A stretch of DNA of 64,000 bases from Archangiaceae bacterium (GCA_016714225.1 JADJNS010000001.1:62001-126000); one strand, 5' to 3'. Shown: positions 10,034 through 18,708, numbered from the stretch's first letter. The notes: generated by a model not told the origin, from the letters alone. Program-made: numbers and translations.

Positions 10034-11593
10034 ATGCGCATTCTCCTCATCAACCCGCCCCACCCCGCCATCGGCAGTCGCATACCCGACGACCACCTCC
10101 CGCCGCTCGGGCTCTTGAGCATCGGCGGGCCGCTGCTCGATGCGGGCCATACCGTGAAGCTGCTCGACGCCGACCGGCTCGACCTCGGCGTCGGCGAGAT
10201 TTCGCGCCGCGCGCTGGAGTGGAGGCCCGACGCGGTGCTGCTCGGCCACTCGGGCTCGACCTCGGCCCACCCCACCGTGCGCGCGCTGACCCGGCTGCTG
10301 AAGGCCGGCGCTCCACAGCTGCACCTGGTCTACGGCGGCGTGTTTCCCACCTACCACTGGCGCGACGTGCTGAGAGACGAGCCGCAAATCGACGTCATCG
10401 TGCGCGGCGAAGGCGAGCTCACCACGGTGAAGTTGATGGCGGCGCTCGAGAGCGGCACGCCCCTCGACGCGGTGCGCGGCATCGCCTTTCGCCAGCTCGG
10501 GGCGCCCCGGGCGACCGAGCCGGCGGCGGTCATCGAGCGCCTCGACGACTGCCGGGTGGGCTGGGAGCTCATCGACCACGCCGACTACTCGTACTGGGGC
10601 GGCCTGCGCGCGGTGGTGGTGCAGTTCAGCCGCGGCTGCCCGCACCCCTGCAACTACTGCGGCCAGCGCGGCTTCTGGACGCGGTGGCGCAGCCGCGACC
10701 CCCGGCTGTTCGCGAAGGAGCTCGCGCGGCTGCACCGCGAGCACGGCGTCATCGTCTTCAACTTCGCCGACGAGAACCCCACCTCGTCGCGCGCGAGGTG
10801 GAGGGAGCTCTGCGAGGCGCTCATCGCCGAGAACGTGCCCGACGTGATTCTGGTCGGCAGCACCCGCGCCGACGACATCGTGCGCGACGCCGACCTGCTG
10901 CACCTCTACAAGCAGGCGGGCGTGCAGCGCTGGCTGCTGGGCATGGAGAACACCGACGAGAAGACCCTGGCGCTCATCAAGAAGAACGGCACGGCGCAGA
11001 AAGACCGCGAGGCGATTCGGCTGCTGCGGCAGCACGGCATTCTCTCGATGGCCACCTGGGTGGTCGGCTTCGAAGAAGAGACGCACCGCGACTACGTTCG
11101 CGGCATCAAGCAGCTGCTCTCGTACGACCCCGACCAGCTGCAGATGCTGTACGTCACCCCGCACCGGTGGACTCCGTTCTTCGACCTGGCGCGCGCGCGG
11201 AAGGTGATTCAGCGCGACCAGAGCCGGTGGGACTACAAGCACCAGGTGCTGCAGACGCGGCACCTGAAGCCGTGGCAGGTGCTGGCCTGGGCCAAGGTCA
11301 CCGAGCTGGTGCTGCAGGCGCGCCCCCGAGCGCTGCGCCGGTTGTTCTTCGCCGATGCGGGGCTGAGGCACGCGCAGTGCTGGTACACCCAGATGGGGCG
11401 GCGGGTGTGGCCGCACGAGGTATGGGGCTGGTTGTTTCGCGATGAGCGGGTGACGAACGGACCGACCCTCGAGGAGTTCTGGGGTGAGTCGCTCGCCCAC
11501 GAGGAGGAGTCGATGGTGGTGCCTCGCGCTCGACGTTCGCCCCTCACCCCGGCCCTCTTGCCTCTGAGGGGGCAGGGAGTGGCGGCTCAGTAG
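10034..11593 (+). CDS. BchE-like B12-binding radical SAM protein
   Basis: A 519-residue protein with an N-terminal cobalamin-binding domain (MRILLINPPHPAIGSRIPDD, LLSIGGPLLDAGHTV, GHSGSTSAHP) and a radical SAM domain with C-x3-C-x2-C (SRGCPHPCNYCGQRGFWTRW, about residues 200-220). Both stretches closely match BchE, the anaerobic oxidative cyclase forming the isocyclic ring of Mg-protoporphyrin monomethyl ester. No other bacteriochlorophyll genes are nearby, so the substrate may be a different tetrapyrrole or lipid. The last 20 or so residues (RSPLTPALLPLRGQGV) are translated from a REP palindrome. It ends 7 bp inside the convergent galE gene. Confidence 0.75.
   Translation: MRILLINPPHPAIGSRIPDDHLPPLGLLSIGGPLLDAGHTVKLLDADRLDLGVGEISRRALEWRPDAVLLGHSGSTSAHPTVRALTRLLKAGAPQLHLVYGGVFPTYHWRDVLRDEPQIDVIVRGEGELTTVKLMAALESGTPLDAVRGIAFRQLGAPRATEPAAVIERLDDCRVGWELIDHADYSYWGGLRAVVVQFSRGCPHPCNYCGQRGFWTRWRSRDPRLFAKELARLHREHGVIVFNFADENPTSSRARWRELCEALIAENVPDVILVGSTRADDIVRDADLLHLYKQAGVQRWLLGMENTDEKTLALIKKNGTAQKDREAIRLLRQHGILSMATWVVGFEEETHRDYVRGIKQLLSYDPDQLQMLYVTPHRWTPFFDLARARKVIQRDQSRWDYKHQVLQTRHLKPWQVLAWAKVTELVLQARPRALRRLFFADAGLRHAQCWYTQMGRRVWPHEVWGWLFRDERVTNGPTLEEFWGESLAHEEESMVVPRARRSPLTPALLPLRGQGVAAQ
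11541..11579. repeat. C-rich REP palindrome at the 3' end of the BchE-like gene, copy 3
   Basis: CCCTCACCCCGGCCCTCTTG, then CCTCTGAGGGGGCAGGGAG: C-rich and G-rich arms pair imperfectly. Same family as the copies at 6731 and 6891. It supplies the C-terminal codons of the BchE-like protein and lies between convergent genes, where a hairpin could also act as a terminator. Confidence 0.6.
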
Positions 11594-12594
11594 CCGTTGG
11601 GGTTCTGCTCTGCCCAGCGCCAGCCGTCGGCGCACATGTCTTCGAGGCCGCGCTCGGCGCTCCACCCCAGCAGCTGCTTCGCCTTCGACGGGTCGGCCCA
11701 GGTGGTGGCGACGTCGCCCGGCCGGCGCGGCTCGAAGCGGTACGGCAGCGGGCGGCCGCACGCGGCGCTCAAGGCGGCGACCATCTGGAGCACCGAGATG
11801 CCCTTGCCGGTGCCGAGGTTCAGCGCCACGCAGCCGTCGAGCGACTCGAGCTTCGCGACCGCGGCCACGTGGCCCTTCGCGAGGTCGACCACGTGAATGT
11901 AGTCGCGCACCCCGGTGCCATCGGGGGTGGGCCAGTCGTTGCCGAACACCTTGAGGTGCGGCTGCCGGCCGGTGGCCACGTGCAGCAGGTAGGGCATGAG
12001 GTTGTTGGGCACGCCGCGGGGGTCTTCACCGAGCCTGCCGCTCGGGTGCGCGCCCACCGGGTTGAAGTAGCGCAACAGCGCGATGCGCCAAGACGGGTCC
12101 GAGCGCGCGAGGTCGCGGCACATCTCTTCGATGTGCAGCTTGCTGCGGCCGTAGGGGTTGGTGGCCGAGAGCGGCAGGTCTTCGGTGACCGGCACGCGGG
12201 CCGGGTCGCCGTAGACGGTGGCCGACGACGAGAAGACGAGCCGCTTCACCCCGTACTGCTGCATGCACTGCAACAGCACCAGGGTGCCGGCGACGTTGTT
12301 CTGGAAGTAGCGCAGCGGCTGGGCCACCGACTCGCCCACCGCCTTGAGGCCGGCGAAGTGAATGACCGCCTCGAAGCGCTGCTCGGCGAAGAGGCGCCCC
12401 ACCCCGGGCGCGTCGAGCAGGTCGAGCACCTGCAGCGGCAGCGGCCTGCCCGCGAGCTGCTCGACGCGGCGAAGCGACTCGGCCGAGGCGTTGCTCAGGT
12501 TGTCGAGCACCACCACCTCGTGTCCGGCCGAGAGCAGCTCGAGACAGGTGTGGCTGCCGATGTAGCCCGCTCCGCCGGTGACGAGAATGCGCAT
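11587..12594 (-). CDS. galE: UDP-glucose 4-epimerase
   Basis: A 335-residue extended SDR that interconverts UDP-glucose and UDP-galactose. The Rossmann motif GGAGYIGSH (residues 7-15) binds NAD; the catalytic triad region has S122-S124 and Y148-x3-K152 (NPYGRSK). Typical GalE blocks such as RYFNPVGAHPSG, GVRDYIHVVDLAKGH and NLGTGKG are all present. Length matches the family. It is 26 bp downstream of a glycosyltransferase gene on the same strand, which suggests a polysaccharide operon. Start ATG 12594 gives the canonical MRILVTGG N-terminus. The long N-terminal extension of the open frame is spurious. Confidence 0.95.
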   Translation of the reverse strand: MRILVTGGAGYIGSHTCLELLSAGHEVVVLDNLSNASAESLRRVEQLAGRPLPLQVLDLLDAPGVGRLFAEQRFEAVIHFAGLKAVGESVAQPLRYFQNNVAGTLVLLQCMQQYGVKRLVFSSSATVYGDPARVPVTEDLPLSATNPYGRSKLHIEEMCRDLARSDPSWRIALLRYFNPVGAHPSGRLGEDPRGVPNNLMPYLLHVATGRQPHLKVFGNDWPTPDGTGVRDYIHVVDLAKGHVAAVAKLESLDGCVALNLGTGKGISVLQMVAALSAACGRPLPYRFEPRRPGDVATTWADPSKAKQLLGWSAERGLEDMCADGWRWAEQNPNGY

Positions 12595-12620
12595 GGGCGC
12601 GCAGTCTCGCTCAAACCGCT

Positions 12621-13700
12621 CTAGGCGGCGCGTGCGGCGGTGGCGTGGCGGCGCTCGAGCGCGTCGTCGAGCACCTGGCTCATGCGCTGCCAGGTGCTGT
12701 CGAAGCTGGTGGCGGCGAGAAAGGCGTCGCCGCGGCGCAGGCGCGAGAGCGCGTCGCCCTCGCGGCTGAGCGCCTCGGCGGCGGCGAGCAACCCCAAGGC
12801 GCCGTCGGCCATCTTCACCAGGTCGAGCCGCCCGTAGGGGTCGGCGACCTCGGGCGTGCGGGTGGCCACCACCGGGCGGCCCGAGGCGAGCAGCGCGGGC
12901 ACGGTCGAGCCCTCGCCGCTGCGCAGGGGGAGCATCGCGACGTCCCACCCGCTCAGGTAGTCGGGCAGCGCGTCGTAGGGGCGGTCGCCCAGCCAGTGCA
13001 GGTTGGGGGCGCGGGGCAGCGAGGCCTCGTCGAGCGCGAGCGGGCCCACCATCACCAGCTGCCAGTCGGGAGCGAGCCGCGCCAGCTCGGCGACCAGCTC
13101 GAGGTCGACCCGCTCGTCGACGACGCCGCAGTAGCCCAGGCGCTTGCCGGGCAGGCAGCGTTGGTCTTCGGGCTCGGTGCGGTGCCAGCGGGCGCGCGCG
13201 AAGTGCCGCGCATCGACGCTCGAGGGGAAGACGTGCGACGCGGGGTGCAGGCCGCGGCGGCTGGCGGTGGTGAACACCACGTCGGCGCGGCCGAGCAGCT
13301 CTTTCTCGAGCAGGTCGAGCGAGGGGTGCGCCGCGTCGAGCGTGTCGTAGACGACCAGGTCGGCGTCGAGCTGGCGGGTGACGGGCAGCGCGGCGGGGGT
13401 CGCGTACCAGAGCACCAGCTGCTGCACGTCGCACGAGCGGAGCAGCGCGTCGAGCAGGCGGCGGGTGAGCGCGTGCACCTCGTGCGGCGCGGTGCCCATC
13501 GGCATCAGCGGCGTGACGCGCATCGGGCCCACCCCGGTCGGGCAGATTTCGAGCTCGGCGTCACCGTGGTGAAACACGGCCTCTTCGAGCCAGTAGACGC
13601 GAGAGGTGCGGGCGTAGCGGGTCATCAGCTGGGCGGTGCGGTGGGCTCCGTCGTCCCACGGGCAGGGAGGCAGGCACAGCACATCGGGGCGCGTGGTCAT
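12621..13700 (-). CDS. GT4-like glycosyltransferase
   Basis: A 359-residue protein with a two-domain GT-B layout. The N-terminal half has PDVLCLPPCPWDDGAHRTAQ, and WYATPAALPVTRQLDADLVVYDTLDA typical of family 4-like enzymes that act on sugar-lipid or glycan acceptors. The C-terminal half has KRLGYCGVVDERVDLELVAE, LVMVGPL and the donor-binding region PLRSGEGSTVPALLASGRPV. No membrane helix is seen. It probably forms an operon with galE, which could supply UDP-galactose. The glycan product is unknown. Confidence 0.8.
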   Translation of the reverse strand: MTTRPDVLCLPPCPWDDGAHRTAQLMTRYARTSRVYWLEEAVFHHGDAELEICPTGVGPMRVTPLMPMGTAPHEVHALTRRLLDALLRSCDVQQLVLWYATPAALPVTRQLDADLVVYDTLDAAHPSLDLLEKELLGRADVVFTTASRRGLHPASHVFPSSVDARHFARARWHRTEPEDQRCLPGKRLGYCGVVDERVDLELVAELARLAPDWQLVMVGPLALDEASLPRAPNLHWLGDRPYDALPDYLSGWDVAMLPLRSGEGSTVPALLASGRPVVATRTPEVADPYGRLDLVKMADGALGLLAAAEALSREGDALSRLRRGDAFLAATSFDSTWQRMSQVLDDALERRHATAARAA

Positions 13701-13805
13701 GTCGGCGCGAGTGTTTCCAAGAGCTGTGCCAGCTGATCAACCCGCCGAATCGTTGGGTTTCGAGGCGAGCGCTGGGGCGAATTGTCTCGCGGTGACAAGG
13801 CGCCC

Positions 13806-14381
13806 TCAGCGCGGCGCGGCCTTGCGAAGTGCGGTGGCCACCGCCAGGGCGTCGTCGAGCAGCCGGGCGAGGGCCTCTTCGGTGCTCGGCACCGCGCGCA
13901 GCTCGAGCTGCAGCGTGCCCTTGACAATCATCAACGAGGGGTAGCGCTGACGGCACGACAGCAGCGCCTGCTGCGCGCCGCGCTCGCTGAGCACCTTGCG
14001 CGCCGTGTCGCCCAGGTTCTCGAACCAGAAGGCGGCGTCCATCTCGGGCACACCGAGCTGGTGGTCCGGTTCTCCCAGCACCTGCGACAGGCGCGAGCCG
14101 ATGGTCTCGGGGGTCAGCGAGAAGGCCGCGGGCAACAGCCCGTCGAGCGAGACCCGCACCACCGCTACCTCCAAGCTGGTGTCCGAGTCTTCGCGCTTCT
14201 CGGTGAGCACCGCCGCCAGGAAGCCGCCGACCATGCCGGCCACCCGGCCTTCGCTGAAGCCCAGCCCGCGCGCGTGGGCGAACCGCTTCCACACCTCGGC
14301 GGTCTGGCGCTTGCGCCGCATCGCCATCACCACGGTGAAGGCGAGGAGCGCGAGCCCGCCGACGACGACGACGCCGGTCAC
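13806..14381 (-). CDS. Single-pass membrane protein of unknown family
   Basis: A 191-residue protein with one N-terminal transmembrane helix (TGVVVVGGLALLAFTVVMAM) and a positively charged stop (RRKRQ), so the bulk of about 165 residues is likely cytoplasmic. The cytoplasmic part carries charged segments and a C-terminal helix; I recognise no family. It is the last gene of a five-gene operon (16494 down to 13806). Its GTG start overlaps the TGA of the preceding coiled-coil gene (GTGA), implying coupled translation. A 105-bp gap separates its stop from the glycosyltransferase start. Confidence 0.7.
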   Translation of the reverse strand: MTGVVVVGGLALLAFTVVMAMRRKRQTAEVWKRFAHARGLGFSEGRVAGMVGGFLAAVLTEKREDSDTSLEVAVVRVSLDGLLPAAFSLTPETIGSRLSQVLGEPDHQLGVPEMDAAFWFENLGDTARKVLSERGAQQALLSCRQRYPSLMIVKGTLQLELRAVPSTEEALARLLDDALAVATALRKAAPR

Positions 14382-14668
14382 CGCCGCGGCCTCAGCGCCA
14401 GCGACAGCCGCTGCACCCGCGCGCGCGCACCCTTGAGCTGCAGCTCGAGCGTGGCGCGCTGCTCTTGCGCTGCCTTCAGCTCGGCGCGCAGCCGGTCGGT
14501 GCCTTCGCGCACCGCTTCGCGCTCGAGCTGCAGGGCCTGGTTCTCGTCGGTGAGCCGGTGCACCGTGTCGCGCAGGCCCGACTTCTCGAGCTGCTCGGCT
14601 TCACGGGCCTCGAGCGCCTGGAGCTCGGCGCGCGCCCTGGCCACCGCCTCTGGCAGCGACGCGCTCAC
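14378..14668 (-). CDS. Small coiled-coil protein
   Basis: A 96-residue protein, nearly all predicted coiled coil: heptad-like Leu/Ala/Glu/Arg spacing from ARARAELQALEAREAEQLEK to EQRATLELQLKGARARVQRL. No membrane helix. The GTG start at 14668 overlaps the TGA of the preceding coiled-coil membrane gene (GTGA), and its own stop overlaps the next start. The upstream in-frame ATG (14716) would extend into the preceding gene and add a Gly-rich stretch, so I prefer GTG. It may partner the neighbouring coiled-coil protein. Function unknown. Confidence 0.65.
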   Translation of the reverse strand: MSASLPEAVARARAELQALEAREAEQLEKSGLRDTVHRLTDENQALQLEREAVREGTDRLRAELKAAQEQRATLELQLKGARARVQRLSLALRPRR

Positions 14669-15039
14669 CAGCAGAGCCTCACCACGGCGAGCAGCACCAC
14701 CACCGCCGCCAGGCACCCGGCGCGAGCGCGCGGCCCGGGGTCGAGCCGCGCCACGGTGGCGTCGACCAGCCCGCTCTCGGTCTCTTGCAGGCCGTGCAGC
14801 TCGTTCTCGAGCTCGGCGCAGGCGTGCCTCACCTCGAGCAGCTCGCGCTCGACCGCCGCCTGCTCTGCCCGCGCGGCCTCGAGCCGGTCGCGCTGCTGCT
14901 GCCGGCTGCGCGTGAGGCCCTCGATGCGCGCGCGCAGGTCGAGGTGCAGCCGGCTGGGGTCGTCGAAGGCCTGGCGCAGGCGCTTGACCTCGGCCTGCAC
15001 CTTCTCGAGCTCGTCACGCAGCTGCCGGTCGTCGGCCAT
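14665..15039 (-). CDS. Coiled-coil protein with C-terminal membrane anchor
   Basis: A 124-residue protein: a long amphipathic coiled coil (about residues 1-95, with RDELEKVQAEVKRLRQAF and AVERELLEVRHACAELENEL) followed by a hydrophobic tail (CLAAVVVLLAVVRLCW), which would tail-anchor it in the membrane facing the cytoplasm. It lies 9 bp after the cNMP-binding gene and overlaps the next gene by 4 bp. The architecture suggests a scaffold. I do not recognise a named family. Confidence 0.7.
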   Translation of the reverse strand: MADDRQLRDELEKVQAEVKRLRQAFDDPSRLHLDLRARIEGLTRSRQQQRDRLEAARAEQAAVERELLEVRHACAELENELHGLQETESGLVDATVARLDPGPRARAGCLAAVVVLLAVVRLCW

Positions 15040-15048
15040 CGTGCGTCG

Positions 15049-15474
15049 TCACTCCATCATCTTCTTCATGGTGTCTTCGGTGCGGTGCAGCCCGGCCTTC
15101 TGCAGCACCTCGAGCGCCGGCTTCGACGCCTTCACCACCTCGGCCACCGCGGGCGGCGGAAAGCAGAGCACCTCGACGTCTTCGGCGGCGGTCACCGTCG
15201 CCTGGCGGCGCTGGCCCGAGAGCGCAGCGAGCTCGCCGAAGAATTCACCCGGCTCGAGCGTCGCCAGCGCGAAGCTGCGGCCGAGCAGGTCGTCGCCGGT
15301 CACCGTCACGGTGCCCTTCAAGAGCACGTAGAACTCTTTGCCCTCTTCGCCCTCGCGGCAGAGGGTGTCGCCCTTCGCGAAGGTCTTCTTCACCGAGAGC
15401 CCCATCAGCTTCTTGCGCGATGCTTCGTCGAGCACCGAGAACAGCTTGCTGAACCGCGCCAGCTCGTCACTCAT
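15049..15474 (-). CDS. Stand-alone cyclic nucleotide-binding domain protein
   Basis: A 141-residue protein consisting of one CRP-like cNMP-binding domain: LFSVLDEASRKKLMGL, KTFAKGDTLCREGEEGKEFY, and a phosphate-binding cassette-like LEPGEFFGELAALSGQRRQATV, close to the FGExALL...R[ST]A consensus. No DNA-binding domain follows, so it would act as a sensor or adaptor rather than a transcription factor. It sits between a zeta-toxin-like P-loop gene and coiled-coil genes in a tight operon. Whether it binds cAMP, cGMP or neither is not clear. Confidence 0.85.
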   Translation of the reverse strand: MSDELARFSKLFSVLDEASRKKLMGLSVKKTFAKGDTLCREGEEGKEFYVLLKGTVTVTGDDLLGRSFALATLEPGEFFGELAALSGQRRQATVTAAEDVEVLCFPPPAVAEVVKASKPALEVLQKAGLHRTEDTMKKMME

Positions 15475-15480
15475 GAAGCC

Positions 15481-16494
15481 TCAAGCCCCTTTCTGCGCGC
15501 GAAACGCGGCGTACGCCTTCTCGTTCTTCACCTGCAGCTGACCGTTGCGGCCCACCGCCACCAGCTCGAGCGTGGGCCCGGTGTTGGCGAGCAGCACCAG
15601 CTCGTCGGCGACCTTCACCACCTCGTCGAAGCCCCTGGCGAAGTCGCGGTGCGAGCCGAGCAGCACGGCTTCGGGGAACACGGCTCCGTCGGCGCCGGCG
15701 CGCTCGGTGGCCACCTCGACGCTCGATACCACCGCGATGACCACCCGCTTGAAGCCAGCGGCCTTCGCGGCGGCCAGGCGCTGCAGCTGGGTGGAGCTGC
15801 CGAGCATGGTGTTGTGCAGCACGTCGCGCTTGTCGGCGAGCGCCTGCGCGAACGCGGCGTGGCCGATGCCCGACGCCTCTTCGTGCACCACGTCTGAGGC
15901 CCGGCCCTCGCCCAGCGCGAGCAGCTCGCTCTGCTCGGGCACCAGCGCGTGCAGGTAGTCGGCGTCGGCCTTGACCACCGCCTCGGGCACGCCGCCGACC
16001 TCGTAGAGCCGCTGAGCGATGGCCAGCTTGCCGACGCCAAGAGGGCCGGCGAGAAAGAACGCGGTCGGCTTCGGCTGCACCTGGCCGGCCGAGACCAACA
16101 GCCGGGTGAGCGCGGCCCGGAAGCCCTCGCGGCCGGGCCGCTGAAAGGTCGGCACCAGGCGCGGGTCGTCGTCTTTGAGCACGCGACCCAAGGTGCGGCC
16201 GGAGCCCGCGGGAGGTATCTCCCAGCTCACCAGCGCGCGCTTGATGCCGCGCAGGGCCGGGCTGTCCCACAGGTCTTCGTCATATTCCTTCGCGCCGAGC
16301 TTGACGGGCGTGCCGGGCACCGCGCCGGGAGTGAAGCGGGTCTGGAACTCGGACTCGGTGAGCGGCTTGTGCTTGAGCGCGTCGCCCTGGCTGCGACGGG
16401 CAGGCGCGGGCGGCTCGGCGGGCGCCGCGGGCTCGGCAGCGGCGGGGGCCGCCACCACGCCCTTGCCTTCTTTGCCATCGGCGGAGCGGCCCAT
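15481..16494 (-). CDS. Zeta-toxin-like P-loop protein
   Basis: A 337-residue protein. The first 70 residues are Ala/Pro-rich and probably disordered; the C-terminal 190 residues match the zeta toxin/UDP-GlcNAc kinase fold: P-loop AGPLGVGKL, VKADADYLHAL, a helix with DVLHNTMLGSSTQLQRLAAA, then AGFKRVVIAVVSSVEVATER and HRDFARGFDEV. The P-loop ends GKL where kinases have GK[ST], so Mg-ATP binding may be altered. No antitoxin (epsilon-like) gene is adjacent. It is the first gene of the five-gene operon and starts 27 bp from the divergent gene at 16522. ATG 16494 is chosen over upstream starts that run into that gene. Confidence 0.7.
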   Translation of the reverse strand: MGRSADGKEGKGVVAAPAAAEPAAPAEPPAPARRSQGDALKHKPLTESEFQTRFTPGAVPGTPVKLGAKEYDEDLWDSPALRGIKRALVSWEIPPAGSGRTLGRVLKDDDPRLVPTFQRPGREGFRAALTRLLVSAGQVQPKPTAFFLAGPLGVGKLAIAQRLYEVGGVPEAVVKADADYLHALVPEQSELLALGEGRASDVVHEEASGIGHAAFAQALADKRDVLHNTMLGSSTQLQRLAAAKAAGFKRVVIAVVSSVEVATERAGADGAVFPEAVLLGSHRDFARGFDEVVKVADELVLLANTGPTLELVAVGRNGQLQVKNEKAYAAFRAQKGA

Positions 16495-16521
16495 CAGCGG
16501 GTCAGAGTACCATGCGCGCCC

Positions 16522-17268
16522 ATGCTTCCGGTCCTGGTCGCGCTCGCGTTGGCCGCTCCGCTGAAAGTGGGTGTGCCGGGGTTGCACGTGGTGGGCATCG
16601 ACGAGGGGCGCGCCACCTTCTTGAACGAGCACCTCGGCCAGGAGCTCAGCCGCGCCGGGCTCGACGCCATCACCGCTCGAGAGATTGCCACCCTGCTGGG
16701 CATCGAGCGCCAGAAGCAGCTGCTCGACTGCTCCGACTCGGGGTGCACCGCCGAGCTCGCGGGCGCGCTGGGCGTCGATGCGGTGATGAGCGGGGTGGTG
16801 GCGCGGGTGGGCAGCGTGTTTCAGCTCGACCTGAAGCTGCTCGACGCGCGCAGCGGCGCCCGGCGGGCCAGCTTCAGCGCGCGGGTGAAAAGCGAAGAAG
16901 AGCTGCTCGAGAAGCTCGACGAAGGCGCGCGCTCGCTCGCCGAGCAGCTGAACGCCGCGATGCCGCGCGAGGCGGCGACGGCGAGCACCACCGGCGCGTC
17001 ACCGCTGCGCTGGGCGTTTCTCCCGGCGCTGGCGGTCGGCGCCGTCGCCGCCGCGGTCGGCCTGGGCCTCTACCTCGACTCGGTGCGGCAGTACGGGCAG
17101 CTCACCGGCGCCACACCTTCGATGCCGCTGTCGGCGATGACCGCCCAGCAGCTGCGCAGCGCCGGGCCGGTGGAGCAGACCGCCGGCCTGGCGGCGCTCG
17201 TCAGCGGGGTGGTGCTGCTCGCGGTGGGCGTGGTGCTGCTGGTGCTGCGCCCCGGAGACGGCTCATGA
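16522..17268 (+). CDS. Secreted or membrane protein of myxobacterial type, two C-terminal membrane helices
   Basis: A 248-residue protein. A signal-like N-terminus (MLPVLVALALAAPLKV) is followed by a domain with VVGIDEGRATFLNEHLGQEL, AREIATLLGIERQKQLLDC, CTAELAGALGVDAVMSGVV and FQLDLKLLDARSG, a layout like the TolB-N/CsgG-type or FlgT-like nucleotide-independent sensors seen as PEGA-associated proteins in myxobacteria. Two hydrophobic helices lie near residues 165-190 and 215-245. Its stop overlaps the next start (ATGA), so the pair is co-translated. Function unknown. Confidence 0.7.
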   Translation: MLPVLVALALAAPLKVGVPGLHVVGIDEGRATFLNEHLGQELSRAGLDAITAREIATLLGIERQKQLLDCSDSGCTAELAGALGVDAVMSGVVARVGSVFQLDLKLLDARSGARRASFSARVKSEEELLEKLDEGARSLAEQLNAAMPREAATASTTGASPLRWAFLPALAVGAVAAAVGLGLYLDSVRQYGQLTGATPSMPLSAMTAQQLRSAGPVEQTAGLAALVSGVVLLAVGVVLLVLRPGDGS

Positions 17269-18668
17269 AGACGCTCGCGCGGCTCGCGGTGCTCGCGACG
17301 CTCGCCGGCCTCTACGCGTGCAACGACTTCGAGCAGGCGTACCAGGGCTGCGTGCAGAGCGGCGCGTGCCTCGCCGGCGGCGGCGCCGCGGGAGGCCTGG
17401 CGGGTGGAGCTGCGGGCGGCGCGTCGGGGGGTGCGACCGGCGGCGGCAGCGCGGGTGGAGCCGCGGGCGGAGGCGAGAGCTGCGACGCGGGCAGCATGCG
17501 GGCGTGCGGGAAAGGCCGCTGCACCGGCACGCAGACCTGCCTGGGCGATGGGTGGACGCTCTGCAACGGCGCCGCGCCCCAGGTCGAGACCTGCCGCAAC
17601 GGCGTCGACGACGACTGCGACGGCAACATCGACGGCACGCGGGTGAACCTCACCGAGACCGCCGGCGTGCCCTCGACGCAGGTGACGGTCGCGCCGCTCG
17701 ACGGCGGCAGCCTGATGGTGCTGTGGGCCGAAGGCACCCGGGTGCAGGCCACCGTGGTGAGCCCGAACAACACCCGCTCGCCGCCGGTCGCGCCCTCCAT
17801 CACCGAGCGGCTCGACTCGGGCACGCTCGCGTCGTCTCTGCCCGAGGTGGCGTCCGACGCGGACACGGTGGCGGCCGCGTGGTTCGAGCAGCGCGCCGAC
17901 GGCCAGAACCGGGTGGTGCTGGCGACGCTCGACCCGACCTCGGGCCTGTCGAACCTCTTCACCAAGGGCGCGACCACGGTGATGGCAGGGGCGGGCCTCA
18001 CCGTGTCGGAGCTGGCCATCGCCGTCTCGGCAGACCGCTTGATGGTCGCGGTGGTGAGCAACGGCGCGCTGTCGTACTCGGTGTACCCGGTGCCGCTGGG
18101 CGCGTTTCCCGCCGAGCTGGCGCACGCCACCACTGGCTTCGCGGCGCAGGTCACCCACGTGCGCCTGGCCGCGGCGGGCGGTGGCCGGTTCTGGCTCACC
18201 GCCGAGCTGGGCGCCCCGAGCCCCTCGGGCTACTGCCTGTCGCTCGACGACGCGGGGCTGAGCTGCACCGCCGCCGACGGCATCGGGCCCAACGTGGTGC
18301 CGGTCTCGAGCGGGGGCCCGTACCAGGCGCGGCTGTTCACCGTGCGCAGCCTCGACGGAGGGTACAACGACGTCTGCACCGCGACGCTGGTCGACGCGGG
18401 CATCGTCACCCTGCCCACCGAGCTCAAGCTGTACCAGGGCTCGCGCACCGAGCTGCGGGCGGTGCCGGCGGCGGCGGGCAAGTCGCTGCTGGCGTGGGAA
18501 GAGACGGGTCACGGCATGCACCTGCTGCTGGTGGGCGCCGAAGGAGACGCCGGGCAGGACCAGGTCTTGAACACCGGCCTGCGGCCGCACCCGGGGCACC
18601 TGCCCGGCCACGAGGCGCTGCTCTACGACGACAGCGGAGACATCTTTCTCCGCCGCATCTGCCTCTGA
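17265..18668 (+). CDS. Surface lipoprotein with Gly/Ala-rich linker
   Basis: A 467-residue lipoprotein: signal and lipobox near residue 17 (ATLAGLYACNDF), a Gly/Ala-rich linker (GGAAGGLAGGAAGG type), then a Cys-rich module CGKGRCTGTQTC...CNGAAPQVETCRNGVDDDCDGNID. The last part is the myxobacterial MopE-like metal-binding motif (CxNxxDDDCDGxxD). The remaining 300 residues look beta-propeller-like, with repeats such as SLPEVASDADTVAAAWFEQR. Probably an outer-surface protein. It overlaps the upstream gene by 4 bp. Confidence 0.8.
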   Translation: MKTLARLAVLATLAGLYACNDFEQAYQGCVQSGACLAGGGAAGGLAGGAAGGASGGATGGGSAGGAAGGGESCDAGSMRACGKGRCTGTQTCLGDGWTLCNGAAPQVETCRNGVDDDCDGNIDGTRVNLTETAGVPSTQVTVAPLDGGSLMVLWAEGTRVQATVVSPNNTRSPPVAPSITERLDSGTLASSLPEVASDADTVAAAWFEQRADGQNRVVLATLDPTSGLSNLFTKGATTVMAGAGLTVSELAIAVSADRLMVAVVSNGALSYSVYPVPLGAFPAELAHATTGFAAQVTHVRLAAAGGGRFWLTAELGAPSPSGYCLSLDDAGLSCTAADGIGPNVVPVSSGGPYQARLFTVRSLDGGYNDVCTATLVDAGIVTLPTELKLYQGSRTELRAVPAAAGKSLLAWEETGHGMHLLLVGAEGDAGQDQVLNTGLRPHPGHLPGHEALLYDDSGDIFLRRICL

Positions 18669-18708
18669 CGCCCCCGGGTTTCGACGCGCATCAAATAACC
18701 GAGCGCAG

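Noticed and set aside
10034..11593. Evidence of a bacteriochlorophyll gene cluster.
   Set aside because: No bch, crt or puf-like neighbours within the window; only the one BchE-like gene.
15481..16494. Classical epsilon/zeta toxin-antitoxin pair.
   Set aside because: No small antitoxin gene is adjacent and the P-loop lacks the usual Ser/Thr; the operon partners are a cNMP domain and coiled coils.
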